This document shows positions 47,332 through 58,200 of a stretch of 64,000 nt of DNA, piece by piece. A program made the position numbers and the translations under genes. The stretch comes from Tribonema minus (lineage: Eukaryota; Sar; Xanthophyceae; Tribonematales; Tribonemataceae). The stretch's first letter is position 1; every line of letters begins with the position of its first letter. The notes beneath the pieces were generated by a model. That model did no database searches. It was not told the DNA's origin and saw only the letters and a list, made by a program, of their open reading frames with translations. Location: positions 124,001-188,000 of the forward strand of contig JAFCMP010000080.1 in assembly GCA_017506865.1 (NCBI GenBank). The letters are read 5' to 3'.

Positions 47332-49417
47332 ATGCCTGCATATCACGAGGCTTTGGTGCTGCTGCTGGCGGTCTGCAATTGCGGAGGCGCGAATGCCCTG
47401 GCACTCAAGCTCAGCAGGCAAAGAATGCTGAAGGCTGGCGCGGCCTTCGCTGCCTTCGCTAGCGCTGCTCCGGCCATTGCATTGGATCCCACTTTGCGAA
47501 GCATGGAGCTGTACAGGATCTGGCAACAGCAGAGCGCGGATGCTGTGCTTGGAGGTGGGTGCCTTGATCGTCTTGGCATACTTCCACACAGCTCCCTTGA
47601 AGTCTGGTCTGCATGGCAGCTACTAGCTAAGCCACAGCATACTGAAACTGGATACTTCTAATCAAAAGTCCGCCATGAAGCCGGCTTCAATCCGAACTTG
47701 TACGTTCATGCTATGCAGTAACAGCCGGCAGCACTATTCACCTGTTGTCCTCCACACACCCCTCGAGTGCATTGGTGTGCGTTCGTGTCACTAAACGCGC
47801 AGGCGAGCTAGCAGATCCAACGGGCAGGAAAACGCTCAGTCCGGTGCTAGCGCTGGTGCCTATCGTCAGGCTGAGGATGGGTCTGGATCTGGTGGAGTCC
47901 TGGCTGAAGCTGAACACCACTGAGGGCTGGCAGCGCGCTCTGGAGGTGCTGTCCAGCAGTGCGTACAGCGCAAAGGAAATCAAGGTGCGCATTGGGTTCT
48001 ATCATGGTCTACGCGAGAATCCATGCATGAAAGGACGCAGCTGTAGCCGGATGTGCCGGAGGTGCGGTGCGCGCAGTCGCCAGGAGATGCGGCCCTGCAC
48101 GCTGCACTCGCCGCCAACAGCCCCCTACCGCCCCTCTCGCCGCCTGCGCACCTTGTCATCAACAGCGCGGCGTGGCGAGTCAACGCACCTCAGGGGTTGA
48201 CGTTGGAACTGTGCAGTACTGGATGCGTAGAGGGTGCGCCAGCGCATACACAGGGCGGGACGCGTATAGCTCCGCCGCGCTGCGCCTGCGGCAGCAGTTC
48301 GCGCGCACTGCGGGTTGCGCACGTGCATCTACTCTCGTCGCTCCCACGGGCGTGCATATGTGAAAACAGGCGCGCCGGCCCTGGCGGAGCGATCGACCGT
48401 TCAGATGAGGCCGATGGGCCTGCCGTGTGTCATGGCAGCACAGGTGTCGCGTACGACTTCGCTGCAGCGTGGACAGGGCCGAGCAGACTAGCCGCAGCGC
48501 ACGTGAGTTTGTAGTGGACTGCGCAATGCCCTGTGTCCTCTGACAGCGCGCCCCGCCCCCCCCTGCACGGCGTTTTATTCTCCCCCCCCCCCCTCGCACC
48601 CGCAGCGCCAGTTCAACAGGTACTCCGACAACATCTACATAGAGGTGGGCTCCGCGCGCGCCAACGCGTACCTTGACGGCGGAGCGATGCCCACCAGCAA
48701 GGAGACCACGCAGTACCTGCTGCGCAATGAGGTAAGCAAAAATTGAGTTCTCTACCACGTCGGGTGCGTTTCATGTTTTTGCTGCCAATGAACACGCTAC
48801 TGCCAGGAGCAGCACCTTCACGTCACGCGCTGCTCATGTTTCCGCAGTACCACGAGCTTTATTTACAAGGTCACAACGCTGCGGCAAGAAAAGCAGGCCG
48901 AAGGCTCTTGTGGCATCGTTTTGGAATGCAGCTTCAGAAGGGACTGATGGGACTCGACCGCCGTGTATGCGTGTACGTCTGTCTGCCTGCAAGTTCAACT
49001 TTTCTGTTGCTAGCACTCGTAGAGCAGTTCCCGACAGGTTTCACCTCCAGCGCCCACAATGCAGCGCGCATCTCGCCCTTTCTCGCAGATCACACTTGCC
49101 CGTGAGAGCGTGCGCTGTGCAGCCTCTGAACACCAGGTCTATTTACTCCTTGGCAGCGCCCTTCAAACATTCATCGCGTGACGTCGTTCTGAGCGCTGCC
49201 TCGGCCGCAGGTCCTCGCGCACGTGGACGAGCTGACGGCGGAGCTCGCGTACCTGTTACGCGACGGCGGCGGCGTCGGCGGCGGCGACACGGCGGACCTC
49301 TACACGTACCTCAGCGCTGCCAAGAAGAGCTTCGACGACTACCTGCAGCTGGCGCCGCCGCTGGATCTGGACGGCGCCGCGGAGGTCGCCAGGGCCAAGC
49401 AGCCGTCGTTCAAGTGA
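47332..49417 (+). CDS. Thylakoid-lumen-type helical protein with bipartite targeting sequence
   Basis: Four exons, 47332-47554, 47803-47984, 48606-48731 and 49211-49417, give 245 residues, all in phase. The N terminus has a first hydrophobic segment, HEALVLLLAVCNCGGANA, like an ER signal peptide, then KLSRQRMLKAGAAFAAFASAAPAIA, a basic stretch plus hydrophobic core with an A-x-A cleavage site, like a thylakoid-transfer domain. Two successive signals of this kind are typical of complex-plastid algae, though no Phe follows the first cleavage site. The mature part is all-helical: RLRMGLDLVESWLKL, NIYIEVGSARANAYL, TQYLLRNEVLAHVDELTAEL and KKSFDDYLQLAPPLDL. It resembles small four-helix lumenal photosystem proteins (PsbQ/Psb31 class) in general character only; I cannot assign the family. 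Exon 3 is preceded by two poly(C) tracts. The coding end is repeated 158 bp downstream. Confidence 0.7.
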
Positions 49418-49545
49418 TGAGTTCAAGTGATGAGAGAACAGTCTCGGGCGTGGAGTGGACGCAGACGAGAGGCACACAACGAACTGCAAGCGTTTTCATG
49501 ACGCGGCAGCGACATGCTGAGAGCCGTCGGTGCACCTTGTGTCAC

Positions 49546-49735
49546 GCCAGGGCCAAGCAGCCGTCGTTCAAGTGATGAGTTGAAGTGATTTAGCGGATAG
49601 TTTTGAGGGTGTGGGGCGCGAGGATAGGGGGCGCACCATCGCCGGATGTAGACGAGAGACACAGCGCAGCAGCATAGAAGTGTTTTTGTGGGGCGGTGGC
49701 GACCTGACGGGTGCCGTCGGTGCACCTTTCGTCGT
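49546..49735 (+). repeat. Tandem copy of the last coding bases of the thylakoid-protein gene
   Basis: GCCAGGGCCAAGCAGCCGTC and GTTCAAGTGATGAGTT (encoding the C-terminal ARAKQPSFK and stop, 49388-49423) recurs at 49546-49581, 158 bp downstream. The following flank is repeated too: GAGAGGCACACAACG...GCCGTCGGTGCACCTTGTGTC (49470-49545) matches GAGAGACACAGCGCA...GCCGTCGGTGCACCTTTCGTC (49650-49735). Confidence 0.85.
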
Positions 49736-51316
49736 GCCACAAATGCATATTTTAGCTTCAAGTGCCAAACTTGAAGTTGCCATCCTACATACAGTAGAGC
49801 CATTGGTGCACCTCATGGTGGTTGCGTGCCAAACCGCCTCTCATCTTAAAGTGCCACATTTGAAATTAAAGTGTAACTTCAATTTTCACCCTGGATCCGT
49901 CTTTGCTCGCCGCTTTCCGCCTCGCCGGTGTGCGCATGCGTGCTTGCGTGCAATGCAAGTGCACTTTGGTTATGGTTCTGGTGTAGGGCGCGACGCTCAC
50001 TGCAAGGTCTCTGTCTTGTTGCCATGTTACACTGCGCTCAACAATCAGTCAAATATAACTGCATGCGGCGTCTGCATACCAGCATCATCCACCTGTGGGC
50101 CTTTGTACACATATCAACTAAACGTGAAGGTCTGAGCAGTGGCAGCGTTTCCGGCCAACGCAGTCAGAGTGATTGGGTGGGCACAAGTAGCGCTGCTGCA
50201 AATAGCCAACGTGACAGTAATCTGCATGCAACAGTATCCCCACACACATCCTCACTTTGTAAAGCGCATACTTGACAGACCTTGAACAAACATAAGGCGC
50301 AAGTCTTGCGAAGTATAAAGTCGGTACATACTGCAAATTGTCTCAACAATGTCGCAATGACCTACTGTCCAATCTGATTGAACTTTGGCTTACGGCATAT
50401 GGTTGATGTGATGTCAACATCATAGCTGCTCTAGCTGCTCGTGCCACGCTTTGCCAGCTACACTGCCAAGCTTTGTCAGCTACACTGCAGCTGACGCCAG
50501 TCGGGTTGCCCATGTTTGATTCGTTGGGCGTGCATGCCTCGATCGTCGAATTTACACGGCGATCTCACTCTCTCGTTCATGTCCCAGACTGCCTCGTGTT
50601 GCGCATGCATCCTACTACCTCACTTGAATACTACATGCAGTTAAGCTGTGCCTCGCGTTGTCGTCGTGTTGCCAAACGCGGCGCTCCGCGGCTGCTCTGC
50701 GCTTGCCCCCCCCCCCGCAAGCACAACAGCGCAAGCAAGGGCTGTGCAGCAGCACGCGCGCCTAAGAGCGCGCTGATAGCTGACGTGCAGCGCCCGCTGT
50801 GGCGCACGCCGTGGTAGCGGCGTCCGCGCCCGCAGTCACTAAACCCGACCATCTGCGCAACAATTAGCACCGACGGCCAGCACACAGCGACGTGTGTCGC
50901 CTCGCCTCATGCCATTGTGACTGCACTTCACGGCTGACCGCGTAGGCATGCGGCGCAGCGCAGCGGCGGCGGCGCTGCGCGGCGGCGACGGCAATTTCGC
51001 CGCGGCCGCAGCAGCGAGCAACTGTGTGTGAGACGGGGCGTCCACCATTGACACGTCTGAAGCCGTTGGTGTGTTGTGCGAATGCATCGACCATTCTGCA
51101 CAACATGCACCGTATTGAGGCAATACACTGCAGTGCCCACGCAGCGCACAGGCAGGCGAGACCGCAAGCCAAGTCCAGACGAATTTTTACATACATGTGT
51201 CATTATCTACAAGTACAGGGGCACCGTGGGGCTACTTAGCCAAGGCAGTAGCCGAGACCCACTGTCCCTACACCGCAAGCCCTATAAAATGTGTGATAGG
51301 AAAGGAAGTGTTGCTA
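49736..51316. other. Intergenic region without a supported gene
   Basis: Rich in the AACTTGAAG/CTTCAA motif at 49755-49890, otherwise unremarkable. CTGCTCGTGCC/GCCAGCTACACTGC...GTCAGCTACACTGC is a short local duplication at 50440-50490. No exon is supported on either strand. Confidence 0.5.
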
Positions 51317-52189
51317 CTATGCGCGCCGCCGCCGCGCCACCGCTGTTTTGAGCGCGTCGACATAGTCCTGCTTTTCTGTACACCCCACGCAGGCCTCGCC
51401 CAGGTCCGTCAGCAATTCCTTGATGGCGGACGTCTTCATCTGGTGGGCAGCAGTCGGCGCGCGCAAGGGGGGGGGGGGGGAAGGTGGGGGGGTCGATGAG
51501 AATGATTCCAAGAGCAGGACCCCCTTTCTGTTCAACACAGGGCATGTAGCAGCAGGAGCCCGCAAGCAGAATTGCGAGTCGTGAGCATGTGCCTTGCTGT
51601 GCCGCACCACAGTAGACAAGCTTGGAATCGCAAAAGGCGGTACTTTCGTGTTGCTTGCAACGTCGTTCGCTCGAGCCACCATAACAGCAACTCAAATGTA
51701 GAGGGCGTCCACATCTACTGCACAACCATTTGCATGTAAGCAAAAACGCAAGCGCACCAAGCGGCAGTGAAGACCTCACCCGACATATGGCCCTCTGTGC
51801 GCTCGAGGAACGGTATACACTCACAGAGACGGCGTCCTGTGCCGCGTTGCAGCACCGGCTACCGCGCACAAGTATTCACCGCATCGCCCTGTCGACATTG
51901 GCCCACAGGCGAGCCCTTCTGAATGCCTGATGGGTATATTTGTTCAGGGAGAGTCCAAGTAAAGCCCATCGAGGCGGCAACCGCGGCAGGCACCGCCACG
52001 CGAGTGACTCGGTGACTCGCCTTTGAGAAGTCGTCGGTGGGCTTGAGCGCCTGCGCGCGGCTGCGGCGCGCCTGCGCCGCCCGGCTCGCCTCTGCGCACT
52101 GTGCGGCAGCGCTCGTCGCGAGGCCGCGCAGGAACGCCTGCAGCGGCTCTGCCTTGAGCTGCGGGCGGAGAAGCGCAGCGGCAGCGGCA

Positions 52190-52220
<31 letters not shown>

Positions 52221-55200
52221 GTGAGCACGAGCTGGCACTGGATGAGCACAAGCAAGCGGCGCGCGCTGTTGTGACGGCGCTCGGCGCCTTGGGGCGTGTC
52301 GCCAGGTGGCGACGAGCAGCGTCATTGGAGGGATTGTGTAAAGCGCGAGCTGCGGCACGCTGCAGAAGGATGGTGAGGGCGGTGCCGCGGCGGCGCGCGC
52401 GGCAGCAGCCCCGGCAATGTGCAGAGCAAAGCGACCAGGCTGTCCCGCAGAAAGCCGCCCGGTGTGCAAGCCAATACACTGGGTTGAAGTGCGGAAGCTC
52501 ACATTTCCAGTTCAAGCCGAGTTCAGCTGAGGGTCTCACCCCAGTGTTGGATGCAATGCACCAGTTCGAAGCGCGCAAGCTCTCATTTCCAGGCTGAAAG
52601 CTCTCACCTGCCCGTCGTATTTGAACGAGGCAGCCTTGTCGCCGCCGCACACAACCAGCAGCTCTGGGTACGTGGCGACGCCGAACGCCTGCGACACGGC
52701 CTGGTTGGACCCGCGCACCTCGCCTATGGCGACCTTGCCGCGGTACTGTCGATGCGGCGCGATACGGAACGCAGTGCGGCGGTACGTGGTGAGCGAATAG
52801 GACAGCGACAACGCGTGTCTGGCAGGGGCGCCCCCGGCGGTGTGCGGCGCGCCGGCGGCCGACAACTACACATTGAAGTAGAAAGTGAACTGTGTCGGCG
52901 CGGCGCAACACAAGGAGTGCGGTGCGACAGTTTCGTCGTCGGCAAATCAGCGCAGCGTGTGTCTCGGGTGGCCAAGACTGCGGCGTTGCGCCAGCAAACT
53001 GCAAGTTGAAGCAGGAGCAGAAGCCGTGGCAGCGATCTGCGCGTTGAAGTGGGTGCCTTGCGGCAGCGAGCCGCAGCGAGTGTCGCGTGGACCACAGCCG
53101 CGGAGCGGTGTGCACCGAAGACCGCAATAAGCCGCAAGCGGGGCACGCATGTACTTGCGAAGGAGCGTCATTCTGCAGCAAGTGTTGCCTAGCGCTCGGT
53201 ATTCGCAGCGCGTCAGGCGAAAGGCAGGGAGTGTAAGCCTCACCGCGCAGGCGTAGCACACGCGCGTGTGCAATCTACCACAAAGTGTTATCCGCTGCGC
53301 AAAGTATGCAGGAAGCGGTCTGGCGAAGGGGATTGCAGACAGCCGTCGAGTGCAAGCGCTGCTACTTGCATATAAAACCACTGACGCCTCGTGGCGGGGG
53401 CCTGACTTAACGAATGAATGAATGAATGAATGAATGAATGCGTACCTGATATGCGAGCGCCTTCATGGTGGGGCTGGTCTCGTACTTGTCGGTAAATAGG
53501 ATCGCGCACGCGCCAGAAGAGCTGCACACACGGTACGTATGTATGCAACGCGCAGCATACGAAAGGAAACGCGCTGGTGAGCTGCGAGGGCGACTGATAT
53601 GCGTGCAAAACGAGATGATCACCTGGCATCGGCCCTGAACCTGGACGGGTGTGGTGATCGCATGCAGAGAGAACCTTTACGTGCTTACACCTGAAGCCGG
53701 CATGAAGTCTGAAGTGCGCACGCGCGCATCACGGACGCAATTCAGTGTACCAACACTGCCAAATGACGACCTGCATGACACTACACAGTGCAGCAGCGGC
53801 TCTCGCGACCAAGGGCGTGAATGCCAACTGTTGGCTATCAACAGCGCGCCAATTCATCAATGAGGGGAAATGCCATGAGCGGGGAAATATACTCAGCAAA
53901 AGGTGCCCTGCACGATGCTCGCCTACACTCAGCATCGGCTCTCACACCGCGCAACGCACGTGCACGCATCAACAATGCACACCGTTACTCAAACGTGCGA
54001 CGAGCTCGCTGATGCGGCGTCCTGAAAGCTTTGTGCGCCGCGCCAAAGTCCACTACGCCATCCGTATAGACATTGTGCCATAAGTCACTGTCCACTGGAG
54101 CAGCGCCATGTGAACACACCAAGTAGGCACTACTAGGCTGGCATGTGAACGTGGAAAATTGAGCGACCAATCGAACACACGTGCACGAAGCCAGGCGCTG
54201 CGCCATTGCGTGATGGCAGAGTGCGCATCGGTGTCAGTGCTCACCTGCCGCCCTTCTTGGAGCACTGCTGCTTGAGGAAGTCCTGCGCGCGGCGCAGAGG
54301 CGGTGCAAGGGGGGTTGCGTGAGCAGTGGCAGCAGCAGAGCTCAGCGGCAGCAGCAGCGCTCAACAGACAGGGTCGCACATGTGCACAATGATGTGCTTG
54401 TGCACGCGCCAGCATCCTTGAGCGAGCAGTGGCAGCAGCAGTCATCAACAGGCGTCGCGCTAGTGGTGCGCAGTGGCTCGTGCCATCCGATGGGGCGGGG
54501 CTCTAAGTGCGCATTCCGCTGTCGCTTTGGTGCCTGACCGAACCGTTGGTGCGACGCGCAGCCATGCTGTTGACGCTTGAGCTCTCGTCACAGCAGGACA
54601 ACTACAGTAGCTTCACGCATGTGCAAGCGACCAAGAGACGGTGCCAATTCTGGCCCGACCATTGAGATGGAGTCGCCATGCGATCTGCGCAGGGGCAAGA
54701 ACAGAACAGACGGCGGTGCAACTTCAACTTGCTGGCCCAAGACGCTGTCTCCCCCCCCCCCCCCTTCCCCCTCTCACATTCGCTCCTTTTTTCGATCAAA
54801 CAAAAAAACCTCAGACCTGCACGACGCCCACCGCCCACCGCAGCATGCACTTCAACTTGAACTTGCGCTGTGTGGGTCTCACCTCCGCCGTCTCCATGCG
54901 CCGGATGTTGACGACGTGCTCCGCGGGCACCTGCTCGAGCGCAAACTCGCGCAGCGGCCGCAGCGCATTGTCCCCCTGCACGCAGAGCCAAGGAGACGAT
55001 GCGATTGCACACGCGGCGTGGCATCAGCAGCTGCCGAAAGCGGTCAGCACAACATGAGCCCCTGTCACGGGGGGCGCTGGCGATGAGGGTGGCCGCACGC
55101 TCATCGCCGCAGTCCGTGTTCTGAGTGGTATCTGAATACATATGCTCTGGCTGCGCAGTATCTTTAAAGTCACGTGACAGTCTGGTGCATACCGCGCAAG

Positions 55201-58200
55201 CGCATGCACGCAGCTTCGCCCACTGCTCTCTCGGACGAGCAGGTACGCAGCGTCAGGCGGAGCGCGCGGTCCGTGCCGTGATGTGCTGCGATGGGCGCAC
55301 GGCTGCGCGTGCACATGATCCGCTGGCGTGTATCCATATCTCACAAGTTAATGCGCTGCTCCGACAGCATGGCAAGTCCAAGAGCACCTGATATTGCGTG
55401 ACGACGTTGTCGACAACTGCGTCGCCTGTGGAGTAACCCAGCACGCCGTACTCCAGTAATCAATGTTAGAAACTCACAGGTAAGACTAGGAAGGCACTCC
55501 ATTGGGAGCGTGCCAAGTTGAACTCCGCCAGCAGGGAAAGTGAAGGAGTACCCAGTATTGTGCGACGACACTGCCGACGACCTTGATGATTGCGTAAGCG
55601 TGCGCTCGTCCGTGTCGTAGTAAATGCTAGAAATGCACAAATAGCACAATGAAGGCCTTCCATGGGAAGCATGCCACGCTAAACTCCGTCAGCATGGGAA
55701 GTTTGGTACTTTGTAAAGTACCTGGTATTGTGTGACGACGCCGTCGACGACCGCCATAAGAGTAGGGTACCCCTGCACGCCGTGCTTGGCGCACAGCTGC
55801 TGCTCCTTCTCGCAGTTCACGGCGCCGACCTGCACGCGCAGCACTCAGGTCAGCAGCAGCGCTCATGTCAGCAGCAGCGCTCAACAGCAGCAGCAACAGG
55901 TACAGCACGCATGCGGCATGCAGCTTGAGGGCATGTACGTGCAGCGCATGTATACATGGACGCGCAGCGCTAGCTGGCAGCAGGCACACAGGCCCTGTCG
56001 CATGTGCTGAAACGAACCGCGCTATGGACAGAGCTCAGGCCTGACACGGCGCATCGCATCAAACAGAGATCTGCGCACAAGCCCAGGAGTCTTCGCGCCT
56101 CATCTGAAGGTGCCATAAACCGCACGCCGCGCGGCAGCGGTGCGGCTGCACTCCCCTCAAAACACAGGGTTTCTTTGTGCTCGTTTGGTACTAGCGTGGT
56201 GGTGAAGGTTGGGGGTCGTGGTAGGGCTCAAAGCGCACGCACCTTGACAATGCCCGCCAGCTCCTTTGCCAGCGCCTCCAGCGTCGGCACCATGCCCTGG
56301 CAGTGGCCGCACCCTGCGCGGCAGCACCGACAAATGACACACGTAATCAGCGGTTGCAAGTCCGACATGATGCCGCGCAGCGCGCACATGGCCAGCGCAA
56401 ACTTCAAGTGCGGGTGTGTGTGTGTCAAGCTTCAACTTTGTGAACCTCAAGTGTGACACCATGCCCTGGCAGTAGGCGTACGCCGCACAGCAACACAGCA
56501 GCTTCGGCGGCAGATGGCGCAGCTTCATGACAATTGCGAGGCGAGCGTGATGCTGCGCAGCGTGCGTGCTGGCAGTAACAACTTCAACTGGTGCAGTGCA
56601 AACTTCGAGGAAAGGTGAGCATACTTCAAGTGCAGGTGAGCTGGGAGAGCACATTCCTTAAATCGACATGAACGGCACGGCTGCAGATACAGCTGAACGG
56701 CTGGAGCGGTTGGCTCTGGCAGACATTGGGCGGCATGACAGTGAGCAGCATGGTATGCGTGGCGGAGACCCCGACCCCATTGCCGAGCACACAACTGTGC
56801 CTGCAGCACTTTGGCCCCTATATCCGAGCGCACACACCGCGCTTCTTGCCCGCATGTGACCTCAACTCACATGGCGCGTAATACTCGACGAGCCAGATGT
56901 GCCGCAGCGATAGCGCACATGCATAGGTATATACGTGTACACAGTGATAACGCATGTAGGTACGAGGTCTACGTGTACATGCCAACACCCACAGCGTGAA
57001 CTTACATGGCGCGTAGGACTCCACGAGCCAGATGTGCCGCAGTAGAAAGTGCATGTAGGTACATGTGACGCGCCTGTGGGTACGTATCAGTGTACATGGC
57101 TATACCCAATACCCACAGCGTGAACTCACATGGCGCATAGAACTCCACGAGCCAGATGTGCCGCAGTGATGGCGAACGTAGTATAGCCTATGCGTGCACA
57201 CAGTGATAGCTCATTCAGGTACAAGGTGTAAGTGTAAATGCCCACAACACGAACTTACAAGGCGCGTAGAACTCCACGAGCCAGATGTGCCGCGCGCCCA
57301 CGCCGGGGAACTTGCTCGCCGCGAGGTGCTGTACGGGCGACCTGGCGTCGTACAAGTCGGCGCTCGGCCGCTGCTGCTGCTGCTGCGCTTGCTGTCGCTG
57401 CAGAAGGGGGCAGGCGCGCAGCGCGTCACGCGTGAGGGGGGGGGGGGGGGTCAGCAGTGCACACGCGAGCGCTGAGCACTGCTGGGGAGGCTGATCCGGC
57501 AGCAGGCCGATGATTGATTGACTGTCCATGGCTGCACTGTACATGCACACACCTCTGTGTACTTCAGGTTGTGGACTTCAAGGTCACGGTGCGAAGGAGT
57601 ACACGTCATACTTACATGTAGAGCAATCGGACCAAGCATGTGTTTGATTGCAAGCACATGGTTCAGAAAGAGGGGTATGGTGATGAGCAGCGAGCTGGAG
57701 CGCTGTTGCCGAGCGCTGCGCAGACCGGGTAGGCAGGTGCCCACAGACGCTGGGAGGCAGAGAGCACGCAGGCGCAGCGCGCAATGCCCGCAGAGCAGCC
57801 GCGGCGTGCGGCATACGCACTACCACGGGGCATCGCACTGCGCTAAGCTACCACGCTGCGTGCGCCGCGGACAGCGCTTTGCGCCGCTCCTGCCCAGCCC
57901 CCACCCTGACCCTAGCCCTAACGCTAACCCTCACCCCCGTCCCTGACCCTTATTCTAGCCCTCATGCCGGCCGCAGGCGGCTGCAGCATCGGCAACGACT
58001 TGCTGCCTGCGCGCTCGTACAGCGCACGCGCGAGCCTGACAGGACCAGCTCGTACGCGCTGCGGCGCGCCGCCCCAGGCCCTTGCTACTGACAGTTACAT
58101 CCTGGCAGTTGCATGTTGACAGTTCCATGCTGACGGCTGCGCCACAGGTGCGGCGCCGGGTACCGACGTGCGGTGCAGAAACGCAACGACAGCGAGCCTG

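Noticed and set aside
51859-53259. 466-codon minus-strand frame
   Set aside because: Only bases 52021-52158 within it are a real exon of the J-domain/PDI gene; the rest crosses introns and conserved exons lie in other frames.
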